A stretch of DNA of 64,000 nucleotides from Gemmatimonadota bacterium. GTDB taxonomy: Bacteria > Gemmatimonadota > Gemmatimonadetes > Gemmatimonadales > GWC2-71-9. Shown here in pieces: positions 24,783 to 32,888 of the stretch (the first letter of the stretch is position 1; each line of letters starts with the position of its first letter). A program made the translations under genes and the position numbers. The stretch spans positions 2,499,501 to 2,563,500 of the forward strand of contig JADJOM010000003.1 in assembly GCA_016713785.1 (NCBI GenBank), given 5' to 3'. The notes under the pieces were generated by a model. It was not told the DNA's origin. It worked only from the letters and a program-made list of their open reading frames with translations, and did not search any database.

Positions 24783-25295
24783 ATGACCCGCCGGGCGGCG
24801 TGGGGCGCGGGGCTGGCGATCGCCCTGGTGGCGCTCTCGCTGGGCGGCCGCCCGCTCGCCTGGTGGCTCACCCTGGGCCTGCTCCGGCTCGGCTTCCCCG
24901 GCACGGCCACGGTCACGCCGGACGCACTGACGCGGGCCCTCGCGAGCAGCACCCCGCCGGTGGTCTTCGATGCCCGCCGCGCGGCGGAGTTTGCGGTGAG
25001 CCACCTGCCCGGCGCCCGGTTGCTGGATGTCGAGGCCGGGGCGGTGATCCCCTCGCCCCCGACCCCGGGCACCGCCGCGGTGGTCTACTGTTCGGTGGGC
25101 TACCGCAGCAGCCGCCTGGCCCGGGACCTCGAGCGCCAGGGCTGGGCCGACGTCCGAAGCCTCGAAGGCGGGATCTTCGGCTGGGCCATCGCGGGGCTGC
25201 CGCTGGTGGACGCCACCGAACGTTCCACCTCCCTGGTGCATTCCTACGGGTGGCCGGCAAGGCTGTTGCTGCCTCCGCCCCTCCGGGGCGACTGA
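24783..25295 (+). CDS. Membrane-anchored rhodanese-domain protein
   Basis: 170 residues: an N-terminal hydrophobic anchor (GLAIALVALSLGG), then a single rhodanese domain with VVFDARRAAEFAVSHLPGA and the active-site loop VVYCSVGYRSSRLA (catalytic Cys). Rhodaneses move sulfane sulfur. In this operon it may feed sulfur to thiolated arsenicals or deliver reduced sulfur near the membrane. It follows the radical SAM gene with almost no gap, and 60 bp separate it from the CMD gene. Confidence 0.85.
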   Translation: MTRRAAWGAGLAIALVALSLGGRPLAWWLTLGLLRLGFPGTATVTPDALTRALASSTPPVVFDARRAAEFAVSHLPGARLLDVEAGAVIPSPPTPGTAAVVYCSVGYRSSRLARDLERQGWADVRSLEGGIFGWAIAGLPLVDATERSTSLVHSYGWPARLLLPPPLRGD

Positions 25296-25355
25296 GCGGC
25301 CCGGAGATCCGAATCGCGCTGGCCCACGTACCTCATCACGCACGAGCACCGAGCC

Positions 25356-25703
25356 ATGACCGATCACCAGCATTACTACCATGCCCCCGACCTGGCCCGC
25401 TTCGCGGAGGTGGGCCAGGGCAATCCCGAGCTGTGGCAGAAGTTCCTCGGCTGGTACAGCGCGGTCTTCGCGGAGGGGGCGCTCTCCCAGCGGGAGAAGG
25501 CGCTGATCGCGCTGGCAGTGGCGCATGCGGTGCAGTGCCCCTACTGCATCGACGCCTACAGCACCGCGTCCCTGGAGCACGGCTCCAACGAGGAACAGAT
25601 GACCGAGGCGGTGCACGTGGCGGCGGCCATCCGGGGCGGCGCCTCGCTGGTCCACGGGGTGCAGATGCGGAACCACCTCCACCAGCTGGGCATGCAGCCG
25701 TGA
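25356..25703 (+). CDS. Arsenosugar-associated carboxymuconolactone decarboxylase-like protein
   Basis: 115 residues of the AhpD/CMD fold. QCPYCIDAYSTASLEHG holds the CxxC redox pair and downstream His of the peroxidase-like site. This subgroup (HHYHAP...GNPELWQKFLGWYSAVFAEGALS) is the one habitually found next to arsS and annotated as arsenosugar-biosynthesis-associated. The reaction is unproven; a peroxidase or disulfide reductase partner is likely. Its stop overlaps the GTG start of arsS. Confidence 0.88.
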   Translation: MTDHQHYYHAPDLARFAEVGQGNPELWQKFLGWYSAVFAEGALSQREKALIALAVAHAVQCPYCIDAYSTASLEHGSNEEQMTEAVHVAAAIRGGASLVHGVQMRNHLHQLGMQP

Positions 25704-26746
25704 CCGTGCTTCCCACGCTCCAGAAGCAGCAGCACCCGCTGGCGACGGGCGCCGCGCAGCTGGCGCGGCTCCACGCGGTGCGCCTGGAGCGGAGCTTTCC
25801 CCGCGCGCTCGACGGCGCCGGCCTGTGGCCGCTGCAGCCCACCGGGATCGACATCCTGCAGGTGAACGTGGGCAAGAAGTGCAACCAGACCTGCCGGCAC
25901 TGCCACGTGGACGCCGGGCCCGACCGCACCGAGATGATGCCCGACGACGTGCTGGAGGCCTGCCTCGCCGTCCTGCGGGACCATCCGATCCCCACGCTCG
26001 ACATCACCGGGGGCGCGCCGGAGCTGCACCCCGCCTTCCGCCGCCTGGTGACCACCGCGCGCGGGCTCGGGCGCCGGGTGATCGACCGCTGCAACCTGAC
26101 GATCACCCGGCTGCCCAACTACCGCTACCTGCCGGCCTTCCTGGCCGAGCACCAGGTGGAGATCGTGGCGTCGCTGCCGTACTACCAGGCGCGCCAGACC
26201 GACACCCAGCGTGGCGACGGGGTGTTCGAGGAGTCCATCGCGGCCCTGCAGGAGCTCAACGCGCTGGGCTACGGCCAGCCGGGAACGGGGCTGGTGCTCA
26301 ACCTCGTCACCAACCCCGTGGGGGCGTTCCTGCCGCCGGCGCAGGCGGCGGCGGAGCGGGAGTGGCGCGAGCGGCTGGGCCGGCAGCACGGGGTGGTGTT
26401 CACCCATCTTTTCACCATCACCAACATGCCGGTGAGCCGGTTCCTCGAGCACCTCGACGAGCGCCAGCAAACCGAGGCATACCTGGCCCGGCTGGCGCAG
26501 GCCTTCAACCCCGCCGCCGCGGCCGGCGTGATGTGCCGCACCACCCTCTCCGTGGGCTGGGACGGCCGGCTCTACGATTGCGACTTCAACCAGCAGCTCG
26601 ACCTGCCGGTGGAGTCGCGGGTGCCGCGCACCATCTTCGAGTTCGAGGCGGCCGCGCTCGCCGGGCGCCGCGTCGCCGTGGCGCCCCACTGCTTCGGCTG
26701 CACCGCCGGTGGCGGCTCGAGCTGCGGCGGCGCGCTCGATGGCTGA
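25700..26746 (+). CDS. arsS: Arsenosugar biosynthesis radical SAM enzyme ArsS
   Basis: 348 residues. CNQTCRHCHVDAGPDRTE carries the 4Fe-4S cysteines (61, 65, 68); TLDITGGAPELHPAFRRL is the GGE-like SAM motif. The C-terminal ArsS region has GVMCRTTLSVGWDGRLYDCDFNQQLDLPV and the terminal CFGCTAGGGSSCGGA, diagnostic cysteines of the family. ArsS transfers a 5'-deoxyadenosyl group to dimethylarsenite on the way to arsenosugars. I chose GTG 25700, overlapping the previous stop; another GTG is at 25706. It overlaps the next gene by eight bases. Confidence 0.93.
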   Translation: MTVLPTLQKQQHPLATGAAQLARLHAVRLERSFPRALDGAGLWPLQPTGIDILQVNVGKKCNQTCRHCHVDAGPDRTEMMPDDVLEACLAVLRDHPIPTLDITGGAPELHPAFRRLVTTARGLGRRVIDRCNLTITRLPNYRYLPAFLAEHQVEIVASLPYYQARQTDTQRGDGVFEESIAALQELNALGYGQPGTGLVLNLVTNPVGAFLPPAQAAAEREWRERLGRQHGVVFTHLFTITNMPVSRFLEHLDERQQTEAYLARLAQAFNPAAAAGVMCRTTLSVGWDGRLYDCDFNQQLDLPVESRVPRTIFEFEAAALAGRRVAVAPHCFGCTAGGGSSCGGALDG

Positions 26747-27437
26747 GCCCGGCCGCCGTACGCTCCTCCTCCGCGTGGCGCTCGTGGCCGCCGGGCTCGC
26801 CGTGCTGGTGCTCGGCGGCCGCCAGCTCGCGGGGCTGATCCCCGCCTTCGTGGCCCGGGTCACCGCCCTCGGCCCGCTCGCGCCGGTGGTGTTCATGCTG
26901 GCGTACGCCGCGGCGGTGGTGGCGTTCATTCCCGGCTCGCTGCTCACCCTGGCCGCCGGGGCCGCCTTCGGCCTGGGACGGGGCGTCGTCGTGGTGCTCC
27001 TGGGCGCCACCCTGGGCGGCTCGCTCGCGTTCCTCATTGCCCGCTACGTGGCGCGGGCGCGGGTGGCGCAGGCCGTCGCGGCCAACCCGCGCTTCGCCGC
27101 CATCGACCGGGCCATCGGGCGCGATGGCCGCCGCATCGTCTTCCTGCTGCGGCTCTCCCCGGTGTTCCCCTTCAACCTGCTCAACTACGGCCTCGGCCTC
27201 ACCACCGTGCGCTTCGTGGACTACCTCGTGGCCTCCCTCGGCATGCTGCCCGGCACCATCCTCTACGTGTACTACGGCAAGGTCGCGGGCGACGTCGCCG
27301 CGCTGGCCAGCGGCGCCGCCCCCGCCCGGGGCGCCGGCCACTACGCCGTGCTGGCCCTTGGCCTGGCCGCCACGATCGGGGTGACGGTGCTCGTCACCCG
27401 CACCGCCCGCCGCGCCCTCGCGGAGGCCGGCGCATGA
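26739..27437 (+). CDS. TVP38/TMEM64 (DedA-like) membrane protein
   Basis: 232 residues with about five membrane segments. The conserved VTT motif region is present: FIPGSLLTLAAGAAFGLGRG, ...GATLGGSLAFLIARYVAR, and RLSPVFPFNLLNYGLGLT. These inner-membrane proteins are related to DedA and are often coded beside flavin disulfide reductases, as here. It may move an arsenical or lipid intermediate across the membrane. It overlaps both neighbours by a few bases. Confidence 0.88.
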   Translation: MAEPGRRTLLLRVALVAAGLAVLVLGGRQLAGLIPAFVARVTALGPLAPVVFMLAYAAAVVAFIPGSLLTLAAGAAFGLGRGVVVVLLGATLGGSLAFLIARYVARARVAQAVAANPRFAAIDRAIGRDGRRIVFLLRLSPVFPFNLLNYGLGLTTVRFVDYLVASLGMLPGTILYVYYGKVAGDVAALASGAAPARGAGHYAVLALGLAATIGVTVLVTRTARRALAEAGA

Positions 27438-28945
27438 CCGCCCAGCTGCTCAGCGGCGACCTGCACGACGACGCCCTCACCGCGCAGGTCCACCCGCGCG
27501 ACTGGCGGAACCCCATCCCGAAGGATCGCTATCACCTGGTGGTGATCGGCGCCGGCACCGGCGGCCTCGTCACCGCAGCCGCCGCCGCCGGGCTCGGCGC
27601 CAAGGTGGCGCTGGTGGAGCGGCACCTGATGGGCGGGGACTGCCTCAACGTCGGCTGCGTGCCCTCCAAGGCGGTCATCAGCGCGGCCCGCGCGTGGCAC
27701 GGCGCCCGCGAGGCCGCGGCGCGGTTCGGCGGGCCCGTGGTCAGCGGGCCCGGGGACTTCGCGGCGGCGATGGAACGGATGCGCCGGCTCCGCGCTGGCC
27801 TCTCCCCGATCGACGGCGCGGCCCGCTTCCGCGCGCTCGGCGTGGACGTCTTCCTCGGCGAGGGGCGGTTCACCGGACGCGACACCGTCGCGGTCGGTGA
27901 CCACGTCCTCCGCTTCCGCCGCGCGGTGATCGCCACCGGCGCCCGCGCCGGCGTGCCGCCGATCCCGGGCCTGGCCGAGGCGGGCTTCCTCACCAACGAG
28001 ACCGTCTTCACCCTCACCACCCTGCCCCGCCGCCTCGCGGTCATCGGCGGCGGCCCGATCGGCTGCGAGCTGGCCCAGGCGTTCCGCCGCTTCGGCGCCG
28101 AGGTCACCCTCGTCGACGCCGCGCCCCGCCTCCTCCCCCGTGACGACGAAGACGCCGCCGCCCTCCTCGCCGACCAGCTCGTGAGCGAGGGCATCCACCT
28201 CGTCACCTCCGCCAGGGTCCTCGGGGTCGCGCGGGTCGGCGACTGGCGTGAGCTGTCCCTGGAGCACCCCGGCGGCCCACTGCGGCTGGCGGTGGACCAG
28301 GTCCTCGTCGCCGCGGGCCGCCGCCCCAACCTGGAGGGGCTCGGGCTGGACCAGGCGGGGATCGCCGCCACGCCGACCGGCATCACCGTTGACGACCGGC
28401 TCCGCACCACCAACCCCGCGGTCTACGCCGTCGGGGATGTCTGCTCCCGGTTCCAGTTCACCCACAGCGCCGATTTCCAGGCGCGGCTGGTGGTGCAGAA
28501 CGCCCTCTTCTTTGGCCGTGCCCGCGCCAGCCGGCTGGTGACCCCCTGGTGCAGCTATACCTCCCCCGAGGTGGCGCAGGTGGGACTCACCGCGGCCGAG
28601 GCCACCGCCCAGGGGGTGGCACACGACGTGGTCCAGGTCGGGGTGGAGCACCTCGACCGGGCGGTGCTCGAGGATGAGACGCGGGGTTTCGCCAAGGTCG
28701 TCCTGGCGCGTGGCAGCGACCGGATCCTCGGTGCCACGATCGTGGGCGCCGACGCCGGCGACCTGATCGGCGAGGTGACCCTGGCCATGACCAGCGGGCT
28801 GGGCCTCGGCGCCATCGGCCGGACCATGCACCCCTACCCCACGCGCGGTGAGATCCTCCGCAAGGCCGCCGACGCCTGGCGTCGCGGCAAGCTGACGCCC
28901 ACCGTGCGCCGCCTCTTTTCCACCTGGTTCCGGATCTTCCGCTGA
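27434..28945 (+). CDS. Mercuric reductase-like FAD pyridine nucleotide-disulfide oxidoreductase
   Basis: 503 residues. LVVIGAGTGGLVTAAAAAGLGAKVALVE binds FAD, GGDCLNVGCVPSKAVI holds the redox disulfide, LAVIGGGPIGCELAQAFRRFG binds NAD(P)H, and YAVGDVC plus the C-terminal dimerisation domain (MHPYPTRGE) complete the fold. It has no N-terminal HMA domain and no C-terminal Cys pair, so it is not a true MerA. In arsenic operons with TVP38 such enzymes probably recycle a thiol or reduce an arsenical. Overlap with both neighbours implies translational coupling. Confidence 0.88.
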   Translation: MTAQLLSGDLHDDALTAQVHPRDWRNPIPKDRYHLVVIGAGTGGLVTAAAAAGLGAKVALVERHLMGGDCLNVGCVPSKAVISAARAWHGAREAAARFGGPVVSGPGDFAAAMERMRRLRAGLSPIDGAARFRALGVDVFLGEGRFTGRDTVAVGDHVLRFRRAVIATGARAGVPPIPGLAEAGFLTNETVFTLTTLPRRLAVIGGGPIGCELAQAFRRFGAEVTLVDAAPRLLPRDDEDAAALLADQLVSEGIHLVTSARVLGVARVGDWRELSLEHPGGPLRLAVDQVLVAAGRRPNLEGLGLDQAGIAATPTGITVDDRLRTTNPAVYAVGDVCSRFQFTHSADFQARLVVQNALFFGRARASRLVTPWCSYTSPEVAQVGLTAAEATAQGVAHDVVQVGVEHLDRAVLEDETRGFAKVVLARGSDRILGATIVGADAGDLIGEVTLAMTSGLGLGAIGRTMHPYPTRGEILRKAADAWRRGKLTPTVRRLFSTWFRIFR

Positions 28946-30018
28946 TGACCGACGTCGCCACCCCCGAGCGCCTGGAGCAGGTGCAGGCCTACTACGGCGC
29001 CCGGCTCCGCTCCTCCGCGGACCTCCGCACCGACGCCTGCACCACCGCCGAGTCGCCCGCGCCACGCCTGGCGGCCGCGCTGGCGCGGGTGCACCCCGAG
29101 GTGCTGGAACGCTATTACGGCTGCGGCCTGGTGGCCCCCGAGGCCATTGAGGGCGCCACCATCCTCGACCTGGGCTCCGGCGCCGGGCGCGATGCGTATA
29201 CCCTGGCGCAACTGGTGGGCGAGGGCGGCCGGGTGATCGGCGTGGACGCCACGCGCGAGCAGCTCGCCGTGGCGCGCCGCCACCTGGAGTGGCACCGGGA
29301 GCGCTTCGGGTATGCCAGGGGAAACGTCGCCTTCGTGGAGCACGACCTCGACCACCTGGCGACCCTGCCGCTCGAGGCGGGCAGCGTGGACGTGGCGGTG
29401 TCGAACTGCGTCTTCAACCTGCTGCGCGACAAGGGCGCGGCCTTCCGGCAGGTGCACCGCCTGCTGCGTGCCGGCGGCGAGTTCTACTTCTCCGACGTCT
29501 ACGCCGACCGCCGCCTGCCCCGCGCCCTGCTCGATGACCCCGAGCTGGTGGGCGAGTGCCTCGCCGGGGCGCTGTACTGGAACGACTTCCTGGCCCTGGC
29601 CCGCGCGGCCGGCTTCGGCGATCCGCGGCTGGTGACCAGCCGCCGACTCGGCATCAGGGACGATCGGATTGCCGCCCGGCTGGCGCCGGCCCGCTTCTAT
29701 GCCGCGACCTGGCGGCTGTTCAAGCTGGAGGGCCTCGAGCCCGCCTGCGAGGACTACGGCCAGGCGGTGCGGTACCATGGCGGGATCCCCGGCGCCGAGG
29801 CGCTGGTGCACCTGGATGGGCACCATCCCTTCGAGGCCGGGAAGATCGTCCCCGTGTGCGGCAACAGCTGGCGGATGCTGGCCGAGACCCGGCTGGCCCG
29901 GTGGTTCAGCTGCTTCGGCGATACCACCCGCCACTACGGCATCTTTGCCGGGTGCGGGACCAGCCTGCCCTTCGCCGAATCCGGCGGGGAGGCCCCGGCG
30001 GCCGGGGCGTGCTGCTAG
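28945..30018 (+). CDS. arsM: Arsenite S-adenosylmethionine methyltransferase ArsM
   Basis: 357 residues. ILDLGSGAGRDAYTLAQLVGEGG is the SAM site and VIGVDATREQLAVARRH the following acid loop. The family's arsenic-binding cysteines appear in RTDACTTAE, YYGCGLVAPE and VSNCVFNLL. After LRAGGEFYFSDVYADRR comes the ArsM C-terminal domain, ending in CC. It methylates trivalent arsenic to di- and trimethyl forms, providing the substrate of ArsS. It is the last gene of the operon, its start overlapping the previous stop by one base. Confidence 0.9.
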   Translation: MTDVATPERLEQVQAYYGARLRSSADLRTDACTTAESPAPRLAAALARVHPEVLERYYGCGLVAPEAIEGATILDLGSGAGRDAYTLAQLVGEGGRVIGVDATREQLAVARRHLEWHRERFGYARGNVAFVEHDLDHLATLPLEAGSVDVAVSNCVFNLLRDKGAAFRQVHRLLRAGGEFYFSDVYADRRLPRALLDDPELVGECLAGALYWNDFLALARAAGFGDPRLVTSRRLGIRDDRIAARLAPARFYAATWRLFKLEGLEPACEDYGQAVRYHGGIPGAEALVHLDGHHPFEAGKIVPVCGNSWRMLAETRLARWFSCFGDTTRHYGIFAGCGTSLPFAESGGEAPAAGACC

Positions 30019-30048
30019 GCGGGGCCGCGGCCCAGCCCGCGGCCTAGC
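30014..30048. terminator. Hairpin between convergent arsM and DUF547 genes
   Basis: GGCCGCGG (30023-30030), loop CCCAGC, CCGCGGCC (30037-30044), extended by GCTAGGC/GCCTAGC outside. It contains both stop codons and probably ends both transcripts, without a T-run. Confidence 0.55.
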
Positions 30049-30850
30049 GCCGGCCGGCGGCGAGGCGGGCCGCCTGCTCCACGCTGTTGAGGGTCCAGTC
30101 GTAGTCGGTGTACTCGAACGTCTTCCAGGCACCGCCCTCGAGCAGGTCCCGTTCCGGGCCGGGCTCGTACCACCGGGCGATGAACCGCGCCACGGCCTCC
30201 CTGCTCCCGCCGAAGTCCTTCGCGTAGTCCCGGAACTTGAAGACCTGGCTCACGTACACGGACCGCGTGGCCAGCTCCACCCGGTTCTTGGCGGGGGAGC
30301 CGCGGAGGAAGGTCCGCCCCTGGTCCTCGAGCTGCTCCTCGAGCCGGGCGCCGCTGTACGCTTCACTCCGGAGCGGCGGGCACCCCATGGCCGCGCAGAC
30401 CAGGGCAAAGTGGATCCGGGGTTCCTGGTACGTGGGGCGGATGATCTTCTGCTCGATGTGGTCCAGGCCGTACGCCGTCCCGCCCACGACCGCCAGCTTC
30501 TCGGTCCAGGGGCCATAGCCCTTGATGATGCCGCCGGTCTTGTTGATGTTCCGGATGGACCGCGTCTCGTCGTGCGCCAGGATCAGCTGGATCGTGTAGG
30601 CGTTGTAGGCGTTGATCCAGAACGCCAGCTGCTCCTCCCGCGGCAGCGGCGCCGGGTCGAAGGCCGCCAGCTGGGCCAGATACTGCGGGAACGCGGGCGC
30701 GGCGCGGAAGGCGGCGTAGTCCACGATCCCCTCGCGCACGTGCGCGCGCAGCAGGCCGTCGAAGGGGCTGTGGTCAAACCGGTCCTGGCCGGTGAGTGGG
30801 CCGGCCAGCAGGGTGGCGGCCAGGGCGGCGGTGGTGCTCCAGCGGGTCAT
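30044..30850 (-). CDS. Exported DUF547 protein
   Basis: 268 residues with a signal peptide (TTAALAATLLAGPLTGQ). The DUF547 core is present: EEQLAFWINAYNAYTIQLIL, NINKTGG, LDHIEQKIIRPTY, and HFALVCAAMGCPPLRSEAYSG. The conserved His/Cys residues suggest a papain-like or transglutaminase-like fold, but no activity is established. It converges on arsM and is divergent from the serine-hydrolase remnant. Confidence 0.88.
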   Translation of the reverse strand: MTRWSTTAALAATLLAGPLTGQDRFDHSPFDGLLRAHVREGIVDYAAFRAAPAFPQYLAQLAAFDPAPLPREEQLAFWINAYNAYTIQLILAHDETRSIRNINKTGGIIKGYGPWTEKLAVVGGTAYGLDHIEQKIIRPTYQEPRIHFALVCAAMGCPPLRSEAYSGARLEEQLEDQGRTFLRGSPAKNRVELATRSVYVSQVFKFRDYAKDFGGSREAVARFIARWYEPGPERDLLEGGAWKTFEYTDYDWTLNSVEQAARLAAGRR

Positions 30851-30875
30851 CCGATCCTCGTTGAGGTGTGCTCCC

Positions 30876-31274
30876 ATGCTACGTCGCCGGACCGCGCCCG
30901 GATTCCTCGGCCTGGCCGCCCTGCTCCTGGCCACCGGGCTCCCCGCCCAGGCCGCCCCGAAGGAGCTCGACGCGAGCATCACCCGCATCCTGCAGCAGTT
31001 CCACCAGCCGGGCGCCGCCATCGCGGTAGTCCGGGACGGCAAGGTGGTGTTCCAGCAGGGCTGGGGCGTCCGCACCGTCGGCCGCCCCGAGAAGGTGAAC
31101 GAGCACACCAGCTTCCAGGTGGCCAGCAACAGCAAGGCGATGACCGCCGCCGCGCTCATCACCTTTGCGCGGGCGCCCGACGGCTCCATCGAGCGCATGA
31201 CGATGGCGCCGGTGCTCCCCTCGACCGACTTCAGCTTCGACTACCAGGACCTGCTGTTCCGGCCGGTCCGCTGA
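30876..31274 (+). pseudogene. Serine hydrolase (beta-lactamase class C family) with large internal deletion
   Basis: 132 residues. A signal peptide (FLGLAALLLATGLPAQA) leads into the class C beta-lactamase start: ITRILQQFHQPGAAIAVVRDGKV and the SxxK motif VASNSKAMTAAAL. Immediately after it the sequence jumps to RAPDGSIERMTMAPVLPSTDFSFDYQDLLF, which is the extreme C-terminus of this family. About 350 residues, including the YxN and HxG motifs, are missing, yet the frame stays open. It is a remnant made by an in-frame deletion and cannot be an active hydrolase. Confidence 0.75.
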
Positions 31275-31280
31275 CGGGGC

Positions 31281-31314
31281 GGGACCCCGGGGTCCCTCGA
31301 CGCACCCCGGGGTG
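31281..31314. terminator. Two consecutive perfect palindromes
   Basis: GGGACCCCGGGGTCCC (31281-31296) and CACCCCGGGGTG (31303-31314) follow the remnant gene directly. They may end its transcript; no T-run is present. Confidence 0.45.
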
Positions 31315-31409
31315 AGGGCCGTCACCAGCCGCGCGGCCGGGCGGAGCCTATGCTAGTCTTCAGGCAACTTCCGTCCCACGCGCGGCATCCCATGGTGGTC
31401 CCTATCCCG

Positions 31410-32840
31410 ATGCGTCGCATGTTCCCATCCGCCCTCACGGGCCTGCTGGCCATCGCCGTGGCCTGTTCCTCCACCGATCCGCGCCCGGGGCCCGACCCGA
31501 ACGCGCCGGTGGTCACCATCACCAGCCCCGCCGACAACGCGAGCGTGGCGGAGAGCACCGCGGTGCTCTTCGCCGGGGGGGCCGTGGATGACGACGGCGC
31601 GACCATCGCCGACAGCGCGCTGCTCTGGTCGAGCACCATCGACGGGGCCCTCGGCGCCGGCGACAGCGTGGTGCTCAGCACCCTCACCCCGGGCCACCAC
31701 ACGATCACCCTGAGCGCCACCGACACCGCCGGCCTCACCGGCCACGCCTCGGTGACCCTCACCGTGACGGGCAACGAACCGGCACTCGGCCTCGATACCA
31801 TCGCCTCCGGGTTCGACAACCCCATCTTCCTGACGGCGCCCCCCGGCGACACCACGCGGCTGTTCGTGGTGGAGCAGAGCGGCGCCATCCGGATCATCAA
31901 GAACGGCACGGTCCTGGCCACGCCATTCCTCAACCTGCACGACTCCCTGAGCACCGGGAACGAGCAGGGGCTGCTGGGCCTGGCCTTCGCCCCCGACTAC
32001 TCCGCCACCGGCCGGTTCTATGTGAGCTACACCCGCCAGAACGGCGACAGCCGCCTGGCCCGCTACACCGCCTCCGGCGATCCCGACGTGGCCGATGAGG
32101 CCTCGGGCGTCACCATCCTCGAGGTGCCGCAGCCCTACTCCAACCACAACGGCGGCGGCATCGCGTTCGGGCCCGACAACTACCTCTACTACGGCCTCGG
32201 CGATGGCGGCAGCGGCGGCGACCCCGACGGCCACGGCCAGCGGCGCGACGAGTTGCTCGGCTCCATGCTCCGGCTCGACGTGAGCGGCGCCACCTACACG
32301 GTTCCCGGCACCAACCCGTACCACGGAAGCACCGCGTTCCGGCAGGAGCTGTGGAACTACGGCCTGCGCAATCCGTGGCGCTGGAGCTTCGACCGCGTGA
32401 CCGGCGACCTCTACATCGGCGACGTGGGCCAGGGAGACTACGAGGAGATCGACGTGACGCCGGCGGCCAGCACCGGCGGCGAGAACTACGGCTGGAACAC
32501 CATGGAAGGCACCCACTGCTACCCCGACGCCACCCCCTGCAACCCGGCGGGCCTGACGCTGCCGGTGCTGGACTACAGCCATGGGCAGGGCTGCTCGGTG
32601 ACCGGCGGCTACGTGTACCGCGGCCAGGACATCGCGTCGCTCCAGGGCACCTACCTCTACGCCGACTACTGCAACGGCTGGGTGCGGAGCTTCCGCTGGT
32701 CGGGTGGGGGGGCCACCGCACGGCTCGACCGGCCAGAGCTCGAGCCCGGGGGGAACATCACCAGCTTCGGTGAGGATGCGCGGGGGGAGCTGTACATCCT
32801 CACCCAGGGGGGCGGGGTGCACCGGATCGTGGCCCGCTGA
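31410..32840 (+). CDS. Lipoprotein PQQ-type sugar dehydrogenase with Ig-like domain
   Basis: 476 residues. A lipobox (LLAIAVACSS) anchors it to a membrane. An Ig-like domain follows (residues 30-120, VVTITSPADNASVAE...TLTVTG). The rest is the six-bladed soluble glucose/sorbosone dehydrogenase fold: EQGLLGLAFAPDY, HNGGGIAFGPDNYLYYGLGDGG, YGLRNPWRWSFD and GENYGWNTMEGTHCY. It would oxidise a sugar or aldose with PQQ. It is not a methanol dehydrogenase (different propeller), so it is not direct evidence of methylotrophy. Start chosen to give a proper lipoprotein signal; ATG 31392 is an alternative. Confidence 0.85.
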   Translation: MRRMFPSALTGLLAIAVACSSTDPRPGPDPNAPVVTITSPADNASVAESTAVLFAGGAVDDDGATIADSALLWSSTIDGALGAGDSVVLSTLTPGHHTITLSATDTAGLTGHASVTLTVTGNEPALGLDTIASGFDNPIFLTAPPGDTTRLFVVEQSGAIRIIKNGTVLATPFLNLHDSLSTGNEQGLLGLAFAPDYSATGRFYVSYTRQNGDSRLARYTASGDPDVADEASGVTILEVPQPYSNHNGGGIAFGPDNYLYYGLGDGGSGGDPDGHGQRRDELLGSMLRLDVSGATYTVPGTNPYHGSTAFRQELWNYGLRNPWRWSFDRVTGDLYIGDVGQGDYEEIDVTPAASTGGENYGWNTMEGTHCYPDATPCNPAGLTLPVLDYSHGQGCSVTGGYVYRGQDIASLQGTYLYADYCNGWVRSFRWSGGGATARLDRPELEPGGNITSFGEDARGELYILTQGGGVHRIVAR

Positions 32841-32859
32841 CGGGCGGCGGCGCGGGGGT

Positions 32860-32865
32860 TAGGTT
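32860..32865 (+). promoter_or_regulatory. Candidate -10 box (TAGGTT) for DUF72 gene
   Basis: TAGGTT lies 23 bases upstream of ATG 32889. Confidence 0.3.
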
Positions 32866-32888
32866 CTCTGCACCCCTCCTCCGCGCCC

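Noticed and set aside
27434..28945. True mercuric reductase
   Set aside because: No HMA domain, no C-terminal vicinal cysteines, and no mer genes nearby.
31410..32840. Methanol dehydrogenase feeding the H4MPT pathway
   Set aside because: The fold is the soluble glucose/sorbosone dehydrogenase propeller; the XoxF/MxaF motifs are missing.
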